NCBI GenBank assembly: GCA_006538405.1
Contig: BJKQ01000001.1
Location: forward strand, 4,154,001-4,218,000
Length of the DNA: 64,000 nucleotides
From: Hansfordia pulvinata
Lineage: Eukaryota > Ascomycota > Sordariomycetes > Xylariales
Direction: 5' to 3'
Of the stretch, positions 1 through 15,884 are shown piece by piece. The translations under genes and the position numbers were made by a program. A model generated the notes under the pieces. It did no database searches and had not been told where the DNA came from. It saw only the letters and a program-made list of their open reading frames with translations. The stretch's first letter is position 1. The number at the start of each line of letters is the position of its first letter.

Positions 1-3496
<3,496 letters not shown>

Positions 3497-4638
3497 GGCT
3501 GCCCCTGTGTCGTCCTTTTCTTGTCGTCCTTTTCTTGTTATGATTCTCTTTTCCCTCTTTTTCCCTCTCCTGCCTTTTCCGGCTCATATCGATTCGGACG
3601 CTGGCCCGTCTGCCGTCCAGCAGACCGACCGTCGACTGCAGCCAACCGGCAAAAGCACATGTGCGTTCGACCAAATCGAGCTGGGAACACGGAGGACATG
3701 GAGGAGGAAGACGGGACCGGCATGGCCAAGGCGTTCAGTTATGATGGGGGTTTCTGTTTCGAGTCCGACTTCTTGGGTTTCTGTTCTTTTCCTTCATTCC
3801 CCCTCTCGCCTGTTTCTGCGGGGCTTGGCCTCACATCATGTTTCTACCAACGGACAAAAACGAGGCGCATGGGCCCGGCATTGAAACACAAAGGCTTCCC
3901 GCTGTTGCCAAATAACGAATATGTATTGACGTGTGTACGTGGCGTGTCGGGCCAGTGTTGGCAGAGTCCTGCTCCGCCGCCCATGGCGGCTGACACCTTG
4001 AGCTCAGCCTCTATATCCCATGAAAGAATCTACATGGTTAAACCAACATCTGGGAGCTCTGTGCACGCATGCAAAATGTTTATCCCGTGGTGGTTGATTG
4101 TGTAGGACGGAGTAAGCGAACGGTCAAACTCCGTGGACTGTTCGAACAAAGAGAAAACGTCTTTGAGATTCATTCCTTCATCAATGGTATCATGTCGTCT
4201 GACTTTTGAGCCCCGTCTCCGCGACGGGTAGCGCAGGACCCTTCCCAAGCTCTCCAGTGGCATCATTCCCGTACCGCCATCTTGTCGGCGCTACCTCGTG
4301 TTCATGCCCGGTCCTCGTTCGCATTCACGGGCTTTTCGCAGATCCTGGTTCACCCCGGCCCTGCCGTTTCGCCTGTTGCTTGAGCATCCGCTCCGTCCTT
4401 TAGTCTATATCCAGCTACTTGGCCTCCTCACGCCTTTCCCGGCCGTGTCACGACGTGTTAGTGCGGGCGCCCTGGTACGGTCGTAGCCGCCCTAGCATCT
4501 CGCGGGACTCAGAAAACACAATCGCCCACCCCGGAGCGGCACGCTTCCCGGGGCGCTGCGCATCAACCCGCTGGGCCCCCGTTATATAGGCAGCCTTCTA
4601 GAACAAGGCAACATCACAGCTCCTCCTTCGCCCTTCCC
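3497..4638. other. Convergent 3' region between KRR1 and ENP1
   Basis: Both flanking genes end towards this stretch, so it holds two 3' untranslated regions. It is more T-rich than the coding DNA, for example just after the KRR1 stop. I see no further gene, tRNA or repeat here. Confidence 0.6.
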
Positions 4639-6251
4639 TCAGTCGATCAGCATGGTGTCGTCGCCGTCGAGCTCGGGCCCCTGGGGCTCGGCGGCGACGC
4701 CGCGGCCGCGGCCCGCGAGCAGCTCGCGGCGGATCTCCGGGCCGATCTTGTGGTGGCCGTGCGAGAGGAGCAGGTCGAGCAGGGCCTCGCGCTGGTCCTC
4801 GGTGATCTCGTTGCGGTAGCGCTGCGCAAAGGCCAGCAGGCACTGGTGCCATATGACGGGCAGGCGGGCCTGGGCGGCGGCGCGCTCGGGCATCGCCGCC
4901 GCCGCCGCCGAGTCGGTGGCCATGAGCACGTCGGCGCTCTCGCGGATGCTTGCCGGGTCGACGCTGCGGAAGCGGAGCTGCAAGAGGAGGAAAGACACGG
5001 AGGGTCAGCGGACGGTTCCGAATCGAAAAGGGGGAGGGGGGGGGGGGTTCTTTTGGCGTGTCATGTGGTTCTTGCTTACAAAGTGGAAGACGAGAGAGTC
5101 GATGACCTGGTACGGCAGGGCGTAGCGCTTCTCAAGCAGGGCCTTGATGAAGACGTTGGTGGCGCCGCCGCCCTCGGTGCCGGCCGAGGCCTCGCGGGCG
5201 GCGATCTCGCAGAGCCCCTTGAGGGCGGCGCCCGAGTGCAGGACGGGGATGGAGACACGCACGATGACGGCCGAGATGATGTGGGCCTCGCGCAGGGTGC
5301 AGCCCGCCTCGACGAGGGGGAAGAGGAAGCCCTTGAACCAGGCGGCGGGCTTGTAGAGGGCCTTCTTGAGCGCGTTGAAGAAGTGCACGTTGAGCTTCTT
5401 GGTCTCGCGGATGTCGTCGCGGACGCGGTCCAGCAGGATCATCTCCATGAACCGGCGGACGACGGCGGGCTTGGACGAGACGAAGATGCGCGTGGCCTCG
5501 TAGCAGGCGTTGGGCGTCCAGTCGTACGGGTTCGTCACCTGGATGATGTCCTCCCAGTGCGGGATGGTGGGCAGGATCTTGAAGGGCTTGGGCAGCTTGC
5601 CCGACTTGTAGCGGGACAGGATCAGGCCGATCTTGCTGTAGACCTCGACGACCTTGGGCGGCAGCTCGTAGTCGTCGGCCGGCCCGTCCATGGCATCCTC
5701 GGGGCGATGGCGGGCCCGCCGGCCTCGTGCGCGGCGATGCGCGCCAGTATCAGGTCTGCTAGATTCCGGTTGCCACCCTGCCCCTCCTCCTGCGGCGCAG
5801 GGGCTTCGCCGCCCCAGCCCGTCGTCAACAGGGGGTCGTCGTCCTCGGGCAGGAACCTCTTGAAGGTGTCGAGGTCGTCGGGCTCGACCTCGATCTCCTC
5901 GACCTCCTCCTCCTCGTCCCCCCAGGCCTCTTCGTCGTCGATCCCCGCGTTCGGGTCGTCCTCGTCGTACGTCAGCCTCGACTCGAAGCCGAAGGCGGTG
6001 GATTCTGGCGGCGGCCGCGGGGGCGCGGCGTCGTTCTCTTGGGCGAGCTCGCGGCCCAGGTTGAGGATCTGCCGCGAGGCTTTGGAGTCTACGTAGTTCT
6101 CGTCTTTGTTCCCCGCATCCTCCCCGTCGGCACCCTTGGACTTGCGCTTTGGGGCCTTTGCGCGCAGAGGCCCGGTGGCCACCAGGTCATCTTCGAGGGG
6201 GTTATGCCGCCGCCCCTGGCGTCCCGCAGTCGGGGTGGTGGCTTTCGGCAT
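4639..6251 (-). CDS. ENP1: ENP1/bystin 40S biogenesis factor, with apparent frameshift
   Basis: Bystin/Enp1 binds pre-40S particles and is needed for 18S rRNA maturation and 40S export. The start ATG at 6251 gives a basic N terminus (MPKATTPTAGRQGRRHNP). An acidic stretch (DEEAWGDEEEEVEEIEVEPDD) and the LADLILARIAAHEAG motif follow. The bystin domain then continues in a different frame from about 5710, beginning EDAMDGPADDYELPPKVVEV. No good GT..AG intron joins the two frames: the only nearby GT would remove the conserved LADLI motif. I therefore infer a one-base loss (or two-base gain) between about 5700 and 5745, either a real lesion or a sequencing error. A normal 102-nt intron (5079-4978, GTAAGC..GCAG) joins VFHF to LRFRSVDP. 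The last exon runs from 4977 to the stop at 4639. The restored length would be about 503 residues (yeast Enp1 483). The gene is divergent from HGH1. Confidence 0.92.
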
Positions 6252-6949
6252 GGTACGGGCGGCTTGTCAGTCTGGCGGCCACAGATTGCTCTATATCTTC
6301 GATCCGTGATTCGTCTCAGCAGGGTGGTGAGCTGTATCGAAGTGGCGCGCCGTCGTCGTGGAATGGGAGGGCAGAGTGGGCGGGCGGCGGTGTTGATAAG
6401 TGGTGATAGCGACAAAATGGTGGGGCGGGTCCTGGATTTTTTCGAGAGAAAATCAGTTTGTAGCCCGACTGCGAGGGAAGGGTCCATCGTGGGGCCGCCG
6501 CTGTGCGATAAGATAAGCAGCGCTAAGCCAGGGCGCTCCGGCGTGTCCATGGCGGGCAGCCAGCAAGTATCGGCACATTGGATGCCACTGGATCTGGCCT
6601 TCGCGCCTGCAAGGATAGCGCTCGCTAGCTCGACGCCGCTGGTACCTCTACCTCGTGCACCCGCAATGACATAATGCCTCTGCCCCTCCAGGCCAATGCG
6701 ACGAAAAAAGTTCGCCCGCGCTGATGGTGGGGTAAATCGGCCGTGTCGCGCGCGCATGCATTCAGAGTCACTCGCATATGAACCAGTCCTCGGAACCGCT
6801 CCTCACGCGACTGCTGTCGACCTGACAATTCCCATGCACCCATAGAAGCCCTGTCTGAATAGACGCTCGCGGGCATTGTTGCAAGCAAACCTGCAAGCAA
6901 TCCACACGGCTCAGAATCCCTCTTGCGCGCTTGTTAGAAAGCACAAGCC
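6252..6949. promoter_or_regulatory. Divergent promoter region between ENP1 and HGH1
   Basis: These 698 bases separate the start codons of ENP1 (-) and HGH1 (+) and must carry both promoters and leaders. I see no convincing TATA box. The open frames on both strands are low-complexity shadows without family features. Confidence 0.6.
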
Positions 6950-8216
6950 ATGGCCGACCCCTTAGACGAGGTGAGCGCCCTCCACATACCGCGTCGCTGT
7001 TCAACCCCGCTGACTATGTCTGCGACACCGGTCGTAGCTCGTAGGCTTGATGGCCGATCCCAAGCCTGAAATTCGCAAAATCGCCTCCGAGAACCTGGTG
7101 CCCTATTCTCTATCCAAGCCCGCCCTCTTCAAGACCAACAACCTGAAGCCCATCGGCAACCTCAAGCTTCTGATCAAAGACATACCGGTATGCCCAAGAG
7201 TCAGACCGTCTGCGTTGCGGGGCATACAAGGCTGACGCCGTCTTCGCGGTCCAGCAAATAGCAGAGCATTTCCTCACGATATTGATCAACCTCTCAGTCG
7301 ACAACGAGGTTCTAGACAACCTGGTCAAGGATGAGAAGTTTCTGTCCGAGGTTCTGCGGCAGGTAACAGTGAGTAAGCCATGCACCATGCGTCCCTGTAC
7401 ATGCTCCTGACCAGCCGCATCCAGGTGCGCAACGAGCCCAATGCCAACCTCTTGGCGATGCTGCTGGCCAACCTGGCCAAATCGGACTCGCTCAAGACGA
7501 TACTCGACAGGAAACAAAGCGCCCCTGAGGGCCTCGGGTCCGATGACCTCGTGATGAACCAGCTGCTCGACCTGTTTGTGAAAGGGGGCGAGAAGACTTA
7601 CAACAAGGACGCCGACTACGACCACCTGTCGTACCTGTTCGCCGACCTGTCGAAGCACGCCGAGATCCGCCAGTACTTTGTGCGCACGCAGGACTACGAC
7701 GGTGTGCTGCCCTTCAACAAGCTCAAGGTCTTCACGGACCACAAGTCGGATATCAGGCGGAAGGGCGTGGCGTCGACCATCAAGAACGTCGCGTTTGACG
7801 TGCCATCGCACCCGCTCTTCCTGGCCGAGGACGAGGTCAACCTGCTGCCGTACATCCTGTTGCCCATTATGGGCGGCGAGGAGTACGACGAGGATGACAT
7901 GATGGAGATGCTGCCCGAGGTACAGATGCTGCCCGCGGAGAAGCAACGCGATTCAGACCCCAACATCATTGAGACGCACCTCGATACACTGATGCTGCTG
8001 ACGGCTTCGCGCAAGGGCCGCGAGCACTTGCGCGACGTCAAGGTCTACCCCATCGTGCGTGAAACCCACCTCAAGGTCCAGAATCAGGACGTCAAGGATG
8101 CCTGCGAGCGGCTAGTGCAGGTTCTGGCGCGTGACGAGGCTGAGGACGAGGACGATGCCCCGCGGGTCGAGGAGGTTGACGTCGGAGAAGACGAGAACGA
8201 GGTTGTTGAGGTTTAA
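6950..8216 (+). CDS. HGH1: HGH1, eEF2-folding chaperone cofactor
   Basis: Hgh1 (BRP16/FAM203 family, DUF383/DUF384) is an armadillo-like cytosolic protein that helps fold translation elongation factor 2. Four exons give 358 residues: 6950-6970 (MADPLDE only), 7038-7187, 7255-7368 and 7425-8216. The introns are 67, 67 and 56 nt, all phase 0, with CTGAC branch points in introns 2 and 3. Family features are LVGLMADPKPEIRKIASENL near the start, FLTILINLSVDNEVLDNL, EPNANLLAMLLANLAKS, the DUF384 region around LLPYILLPIMGGEEYDEDDM, and the acidic C-terminal tail. Yeast Hgh1 is 394 aa. The third intron could also start at GTAACA two codons earlier; GTGAGT fits the family better. It sits next to two ribosome-assembly genes. 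Confidence 0.95.
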
Positions 8217-11200
8217 GGAAGTAGCTTAAGGTGGTGACAAATCGTGTTGGCAAAACCTTTGCTGTTTTCAAAAGATACCGCTTGACGCATTTTGCTCTGC
8301 GCATGAAACGGCATTGCATTTGGATGACTATGTCAGCCTATCTTTGTTTGAGATGTCCCATGATTGGAGACGCGGAATGCAGAACCACACCTGCATGCCA
8401 GAGATCACCCTCTTCATGTCAACCACGTTTCTGCGAATTGTTAAGTTGAGTTTCCGAGCTCCTAGACTTGGCCGGCTTGAGTACTCAGCCTCAGATGAGT
8501 TGACGAGTGATGTGATCGATCACAGCCTGGAAATCGCCGATTTCCATGTAATCGCTCGGACAACGCAGCGAGGCTGGTCGCGCTGCGCATGTCTTGAGCC
8601 CGGCCGCAGCCTATCTGTTCTTGAAGTCTGTGGCAAAACGAAGGACGTTCGGATGGGGACGGGGCGGATGCCGCTGTGCGTGCGTGTAAGACGCGCGCAA
8701 GTGGAGTCACGATCCGCTGGGCGATCAGGAGAAGACGATTCCATGTTGCGCACTCGCGCGACTCCAAACATGCCTTGGCGTTACCATCCGCCCCCACGCC
8801 ACCCGTTCTGCAGGCAGAGTTCTTCGGAGACGTTCTGGACGATGATTTGGCTCGGGACCTGCGGTACCATCTAGCTTGGGCCGTCTCAACCATAGTCGCG
8901 CCCGCAAAGTAAGGATTTGGAGCCTCTCCGACCCTCAAGTGTACCGGATTAGTTGTTGGCCATACCTTAGCCACGGCCGCTTAGCCGGCTGGTCGCGAGG
9001 CGGACCAGGTCTCAACCGAGCTAGGCTGCATCGTCTCGTACGAAACACCATTTCGCAAACGTTCGTGCCACGTCTGTATGTATCCAAAATCAGCGGCTCG
9101 GTGGCCCGAAACGTGGGCAACGGTGGCTATGGATCGAGGCGTCGCAATAAGCGTTTGGCCATCGGGCAGACTCGTCCGTCTCTAGAGCTTCGTGCCGTTC
9201 TTGCTCCAGTCGATGAGGCCGATCCGGCCCAGGCTGGCCGCTAGCCCTGCTCTCGTTGGCTGCGACGGGCGCTTCTCCGAATCTGGCAGTTCACAGCGCG
9301 CGGCCGACGGGCGTATTCGTACGAGTCTGCGCATGTGGCTGAGGCACGGAGAGCTGTAGGCTTGGAAGCTGAGGGCGTGCCGGAAGGTGGGTAGCTGATT
9401 GGCTGGCTGCTGGATGCGGCGGCTGCTGGCTCATGGCCAGCGCCCGATGAAGCCGGCTCTGCTCGCCACGGCCGAGTTCGAGTTGACGGCCGACGACCTC
9501 TCGAAATTGGCCACGCTCTGTACGCACGAGTAATCGTTCGGGGCGGGCAGTGCGTCGTGGTACAAAGTAGAGCCGGCGGTTGATGGCGTCCTGACGTTGC
9601 CATGCCGCGCCGGTAAGCCCAGGGATGCAACTTGGCGCAGCCGCCCAGAGAGCTTGTCTGCGACAAGCCTTCTCTTGGGGCTCTTGGGGTACGTGCCGAG
9701 AGATGATGACAGCGGATGGCTTCATCTTGGCTGGCCGGCAGTCGTGAGCAGCGACGCCCAGGCGTCTCGGGTGACATGGATGACCGTCAGGCGGGTGGAT
9801 GGCGGTGGTGATGGTGGTGAGGGCTCGGGTTGTGCGCAGGCCGGCCTGGAAGCCCTCTCTCTCTCCTCCCTCCACTGATGGCGGCCAGGTCGGGTTAGCT
9901 CCCAGCTGGAGAGCCCCCTCTGTCGGCCCCCACTCGCCCTCCCCCAGGCACACCCACACCTCGGCGACCCTGGCACGCCTGGCACCCGACGCCTGGCCCA
10001 TCCCGGCAGCCAGGCCTGACAGCGCTGTGAGCGTGCTAACCCTCAGCAGGCTAGGCGCCCGGACAGGGGTGCCAGCCGTGGCCCACCGGCATAGGGCTTG
10101 GTATTCCGGGGGTGGGCGAACCACAGGGCTGGGATGCGGCAACGTGCTCTGGCGGGCGTCTCTGATTCGCCGCGCGTGGACCCTTGGCGGCAGCATCTTT
10201 GATATCTTCAACCCACGCCTCGTCAAGCCCGTCGCGCCTCTCGATGTAACCGTCCGCTGCTCCGACGCGATCCCGCCCCTCGTGCCAGATTCAGCCTCGT
10301 CTCCGGCCCTTCTTCCATTCGCCTTCGGCCTCAGCTTCGGTCGTTCTCGACGCCGTCCAGTCCTCCAAACCCCGTCCTGGCTGGCTCTTCTCGGGCGGCC
10401 AAGCCACGACGGTTGTCTGCGCCCGATTCGACCGTCGTTTGGAGTGCTCGTGCCTTCGTCACGACTCTGCTCATACCTGACGACGACAGAAAGGCCAGCT
10501 TTGCATCCGTTCCCTCGTGGACACGGCGCGGCGGCACGAGTCACATCAGACGAGATGTGAGAGACACTCGAACCACCCGTCGTCCATGCTTCGGCTCGAC
10601 AACCGTTGGCTCGTGCTGGGACCCGCTCGCCATGTGTCGAGGTCCAGCTGCAGAGGCCCCTTGCTCCACGCAACAGAAGATCCCACGCGGTTCGGACCAC
10701 CCCCGTGAGCACTCGTATACCTCCACGGCTCGGCCGAAGCTGCCCAGCGCAGAGCAGTCGAACCAGATCTGGACACCGATCGATGCCCCTGCAGTCCGGC
10801 CTGGCCCATCGAAGTCGTCGGGACCGCGGCCGTATACGAGACAACCACCCACCCTCGCCTCGACACGGCAACGACCAGCCGCCCACCGACCGTCCGTTGC
10901 AGCGGCTCGTGGACGACAATGGGTCGCTAGACTGGCCTGTGGGTTTATGGATCCTCGGACGCTAAATTAGATGGGCTCTGGAAGCCACATGTAGGTTGAT
11001 CTGGACCCTGGACACCGGGCCTTGTCTACCACGAATCGGATGTCTGCTGCGCGGAATGGCAAACAACACCAAAGTTCTCCGAGGCATAGTACCTGCTCGG
11101 ACTCTGCGCCTACAGCATGGAGGGGTCAGCGAGGCCAACCATCAGGGCGCAACCCGTCAGAGAAAGGCAGCACTTAACTGTAGCGGCGCTGGTGTACGCC

Positions 11201-11877
11201 CGGAAGACTCTGGTCGAGGGACGGCGGCCCAGCCTGGTCGCCGGAAAGCGCGCGGGCGATCCTGTCATGTCTCACACACTGGGTACCATCCAAGTACAGA
11301 GAGCCGTTTCGCTGGGCTTTGGGACGGATAGACGACGCGAGGAAAAGACTGGATTGCTCGGGGGAGGCAGCTCCTCCTTGCAATTTCGACCAGTTGCAAG
11401 GCCTGCGCACCAAAAGGCTTGGCTCAGGATCCCCACGCGTCCAGCTGCACGCGCTGCTCTTGTCGCCAGCACCTCGCAACCTTGCCCGCCCGCCCCGGGG
11501 GTGTCGACTGAGGGACGGAGGTTTTCTCGCATCCCACGACGGCACCGGGGACCCGCGGCCGCTGCTGACGTCCCATAGTAGCTGCTGACTGTCTCCGACC
11601 TACCTGCATGAGGCCTGGGAGCTGTCAGTGGAGCTGTGCCACCTTCACATACAAATACTCCCTCGTCCCCTCTGGCCACCTCTGTCACCCAGCCAGCGTC
11701 CTCTTCCCCTCGTCAAAGAGCCACTCTCCAGATCCCAAGGCGACTGCCACGGGCCAGCCACGACCCTCTTCCGAACAGACAGCCAAGTGTTCGTCTTTGT
11801 GTGCCTGGTGTCTTTGCTAGGTTCCAACACACGCCAAGCTCTGTCGCCAAGGTTCCTGTCTAGCCCTGCTCACCACC
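8217..11877. other. Long intergenic region upstream of the phosphate transporter
   Basis: This 3.7-kb stretch has no recognisable gene. It carries long frames on both strands (one of 542 codons, minus strand, 9291-10919), but these are Arg/Trp/Cys-rich, lack any domain, and reflect high GC with few stops. The last few hundred bases are C/T-rich and end in CACCACC just before the ATG at 11878, as expected of a fungal leader. I saw no CACGTG (Pho4/NUC-1 core) here; the nearest is inside the first intron of the next gene. Confidence 0.6.
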
Positions 11878-13817
11878 ATGTCGTCTGCCGAGACCACGGC
11901 TGCCGAGCCGACTGGCCACGGCGTCCGCAAGACGGCCGGCGGAAACAACGCCTACCACAACTTCCACAATGACTTCCTGCACATCCAGGACCCCAACGAG
12001 CGGCGCCGCCTGGCGCTGGCCGAGATCGACAAGGCGCCGTTTGGCTGGTACCACGTCAGGTGAGTGAGGAGAGGCTGACGCGCCTGACAAGGCCAACCCT
12101 GTTCTACGAATGCCGTGAAACACGGTTCTGACACGTGCTTTGCAGAGCCATCGTTGTTGCTGGTGTTGGTTTCTTCACCGATTCGTACGACATCTTCGCC
12201 GTCAGCTTGCTGAACGTCATGCTGGGAATCGTCTACTTCCCCGGCGTCGGCAAGCTGCCCACCTCTTCCGACAACGCCATCAAGCTGGCCACGTCCGCTG
12301 GAACCGTGGTTGGCCAGCTCGGCTTCGGCTGGCTCGCCGACAATGTCGGCCGCAAGAAGATGTACGGTCTCGAGCTCATCATCATCATCTTTGCGACCGT
12401 CGGCCAGGCTCTTGCTTCGCAGTCGCCCTCGGTCGACGTCGTCGGCCTCATCATCTTCTGGCGCGTCTTGATGGGCATCGGCATCGGCGGTGACTACCCC
12501 CTGTCCAGCATCATCACCTCCGAGTTTGCGACCACCAAGTGGAGAGGCGCCATGATGGGCTCGGTCTTCGCCATGCAGGGTATCGGCCAGCTAGTGTGTG
12601 CCTTCGTCATGCTATTCCTCACCCTCGGCTTCCGTGAGGCGCTCTCCGAGTCCAGCAAGCCCGCCAACTGCGACGGCTATTGCGCCATTGCCGTGGACAA
12701 GATGTGGAGGGCCCTGATCGGCTTCGGTGCCGTCCCTGCTGCTATTGCCCTTTACTACCGCCTGACCATCCCCGAGACTCCTGTGAGTGCCGAGACTTAC
12801 CCCACCACAAGGTGCTCCCAAACTGACCAGTCCAACAGCGTTACACTTTTGACGTCAGCCGCGACGTCGAGAAGGCCGCCGACGATGTCAAGGCCTACAT
12901 TAGTGGCAAGCCCGAGGGCCAGCCTGACGAGGTCGCCCGGATCCAGGCGCGCGCCGAGGCGCAGGACAAGATGAACGTGCCCAAGGCCAGCTGGGCCGAT
13001 TTCTTCCGCCACTACTCGCAGCGCAAGAACGCGCTGCTGCTTCTTGGCACTGCCGGCTCCTGGTTTATGCTTGATGTTGCTTGTAAGTTTGCACTTGCAG
13101 GGCGGTGTATGTTACGTGAGAGACCATATGCTGACGAGACTTCCCCCAGTCTACGGCCTGTCGCTTAACAACGCCAAGATCCTCGAAGTCATCGGATACT
13201 CGACGGCCGGCGCCGACAGCACGTACCGGGTGCTGTACAACACGGCCATCGGCAACCTGATCATCGTGCTGGCAGGCTCGGTTCCCGGCTACTGGGTGTC
13301 GGTGGCGACGCTGGACACGCTCGGGCGCAAGACGATCCAGCTGATGGGCTTCTCGATCCTGACCATCCTGTTCATCATCATGGGCTTCGCCTACTTCCAC
13401 ATCCCAGCCAACGGCCTGCTGGCCATCTACGTGCTGGCGCAGTTCTTCTTCAACTTCGGGCCCAACACGACGACCTTCATCGTGCCGGGCGAGGTGTTCC
13501 CGACGCGCTACCGGTCGACGTCGCACGGCATCTCGGCGGCGTCGGGCAAGATCGGCTCCATCATCGGCCAGGGGGCCATCTCGACGCTGGCGACGCGCAA
13601 CGGCCAGAACTGGATGGACCACGTCCTCGAGATCTACGCCCTCTTCATGCTGCTCGGCGTCGGCACGACGCTGTGCATCCCCGAGACGAAGCGCAAGACG
13701 CTCGAGGAGCTGTCGGGCGAGGACGTGGGGCCGGCCCCGGCCGCCGCCGCCCCGCTGGCGGAGGGCTCGTCGGGGCGCGGGCCCAGCGGCGAGAAGACGG
13801 GCACCGAGTCTGTCTGA
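11878..13817 (+). CDS. PHO84: PHO84-type inorganic phosphate:H+ symporter (MFS)
   Basis: A high-affinity phosphate transporter of the plasma membrane, major facilitator family. Four exons give 576 residues (yeast Pho84 is 587): 11878-12059, 12146-12782, 12839-13082 and 13150-13817. The introns are 86, 56 and 67 nt, with 5' sites GTGAGT, GTGAGT and GTAAGT. Features: the N-terminal DNERRRLALAEIDKAPFGWYHVRAIVVAGV-type region (written here from exon 1 into exon 2), GFFTDSYDIFAVSLL in TM1, GWLADNVGRKKMYGLEL after TM2, MGIGIGGDYPLSS in TM4, the central cytoplasmic loop between the two bundles, and FGPNTTTFIVPGEVFPTRYR in the C-terminal bundle. The tail is Ala/Gly-rich. Neurospora PHO-5 is the closest named type in filamentous fungi. 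A CACGTG lies at 12132-12137, within intron 1. The gene is convergent with the kinase at 14209. Confidence 0.97.
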
Positions 13818-14208
13818 GGCGGGTGCCCGTGGGGGGTAAGAAAAAGGCGAGGCTTGAGAGGGATTCGAGAATGGGGGCACTTGTTCCTGGTTCACTGAAA
13901 GGACCGGATTCGCAGTCGGTTCGGGCGTCTTAATGATGGTGGGAGGCGGTCGTCGATAGCCTCTTGTGATGAAAGCCTCCGTCTGTCATTTACTAGATCT
14001 ATAAGCTCTTTACACACTTATACCCGGGGAAAACGCTAGATTTTTGGATTTTTGCATGCATCTCCAACTGTGAATGTCCATTGCGAATCCGAGCCCACGC
14101 ACCGGGACTGTTCCACAGACCCACCATCGCAGATGGCTACTCTTGCACACACACAACTTTATCTTACAACACCAGCGCACACAGGCGGGGCAAGGACTTG
14201 CTGAGCCT
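13818..14208. other. Convergent 3' region
   Basis: The phosphate transporter and the kinase end towards each other across 391 bases. The sequence is moderately AT-rich, as expected of 3' untranslated regions (for example around 13990-14060). No other feature is seen. Confidence 0.6.
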
Positions 14209-15884
14209 TCACGCCCCTTGCAGCCACTCGGACTGCAGGAGCTGGCGGGCGCTCAATCGCTCTCGCGGCTCGAGTGCCAGAGCGCCTTGCATGAACTCGA
14301 GGAAGGCGTCCTGCTCCGGGCCCTCCAGCGCCCCGGCCCAGTCGCTCATGTCGCGGGGCGAGCGCGGAGGGAACGATGTTCCGCCGGAGAGTTGTCCTGC
14401 TCAAGAACGTCGTCAGCATGAAGCCTGGGGCAAGAAACATAGGCGTGAGGCGGTGTTTCTGGCAGCAGCCCGCCTGCGATGCACGCGATAGATGGTATAT
14501 TGAACAGGGAGCAGATGGAGATCAACGGAGAAACTTACCCTCCGCGTCGAAGAACTCGGCGGCAGCCGGGCAGCGCGCCAGCAGGGTGCCCGGGAACCCG
14601 CCGAGGATGGCCACCATCTGCGCGAGGTGGGCCGCGGGGGAGTAGTCCGCGTCCGCGGTGGCCTGGCCGTCGAAGCACAGCTGAGCGTGCAGCAGCTCCC
14701 AGATCTGTCGCAAGGCGAATCGCGTTCAGTAGACAGGCTGGAGGAGAGGGGGGTGGGGGGGGGGCGCCTAGAGGCAGATGCTTACCACGAGGCCGAGGTT
14801 CCAGATGTCCACCTTCTCGTCCCACTGGCTGCCAAGGATGACCTCGGGAGCCCTCAGCATCTGGGGCTGGATCCATTCAGTGAGGTGCTGGTCGATCCAG
14901 CTGGCTGTGTGGGTGGGAATGGCCTGGTTTAGTACGTTGATCAAGACGGTCGAATCTCTGGGAGTTGGAAGTACGAACCCACGCCGAAGTCTGTCAGCTT
15001 CACCGACACGTCTTGCGCGGTCTTCAGGTCCTCCTCGCCCGTTATCACAGGCTCCGATTCTCTGTAGAAGTCAAGAGGGGGCTCGAGCGGGTCAGTCTGC
15101 GGGCTGAAGACCTGGCTGGGAGCCAGCCGGAACATCTCGTTGAGTTCGGGTGTTTCGATCAGGATGTTCTGGGGCTTGATGTCTTTCGAGTCGTTTGTTA
15201 GCAATGCCTTGGGCGAAAACGCGTGGGGGTCGGCTCACCGGTGTGTATCACGCGGCAGGTGTCGTGGAGGAAACACAGAGCCCCCAGAAGCTGTTTGGCG
15301 AAGCTCTTGACCGTGCGAGGCGGGATTCTCAGCCCAGGAAACAACGTCCGATAGAGGGACAGAGACGGGCCCAGGGGCCTCTGGACCAAACACGTGTGCA
15401 GCCCGTGGGGTCCAGGGTGTTGGAAATGGTCCAGAAGACCCAGGACGTTGTCGGCTCCAGCCGGGGGGGCCGAGGCGCTTCTGGATAGGGTTATGAAGTG
15501 GTTCAGGATGTCTTGTTCGAACGTGTGACCCTCGCCGGTGGAGGAGTCGGCAGTGAGGATCTTCAAGGCCACATGGCTGTCGTCACTGATACAGCCAGTC
15601 AGCTAAAGGGAAGAGGAACAGCGGTGCGGTGGATCGGACCTTGTGCTTCGGGCGAGCCAGACGGTCGAATAGACACCGTAGCCGAGCTTGTTGACGACCT
15701 CATACTGGCCACCGTGCAGTCTATCGCCAATGCGGACAGGGTGATAGCCTCCTGGCTGGTACCGGTCCAATGACTCCTCGTGGAAAGACCGCAGATTGCG
15801 CTTGGTCGAGGGGGGCAACGAGCGCTTTAGCGACTGTCTGAGATTCTTCAGAGGCCGCAGCAGGCCATCTTTGAAGAGGGGCAT
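14209..15884 (-). CDS. SRPK-like serine/threonine protein kinase
   Basis: Six exons give 422 residues: 15884-15640, 15585-15239, 15182-14979, 14904-14786, 14704-14539 and 14396-14209. The introns are 54, 56, 74, 81 and 142 nt, and every phase agrees. Kinase landmarks: glycine loop LGYGVYSTVW (67-76), VALK with K90, catalytic loop HTDIKPQN with D198 (SRPKs have HTD in place of HRD), LTDFG with D262, and APE at 284-286. About 50 residues separate the catalytic loop from DFG, a spacer insertion as in SRPK kinases, though much shorter than in classical SRPKs. SRPKs phosphorylate SR splicing factors, but fungi carry many divergent SRPK-like copies whose substrates are unknown. Two 5' splice sites are weak (GTCCGA, GTTCGT). 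Intron 5 is unusually long and could hide another small exon. The kinase is probably catalytically active. Confidence 0.9.

Noticed and set aside
4750..6096. 448-codon plus-strand frame over ENP1
   Set aside because: Antisense shadow of a GC-rich coding region; ENP1 on the minus strand is recognised residue by residue.
9291..10919. 542-codon minus-strand open frame upstream of the phosphate transporter
   Set aside because: The translation is rich in Arg, Trp and Cys, has no domain or hydrophobic pattern, and overlaps equally long frames on the other strand. High GC content explains the lack of stops.
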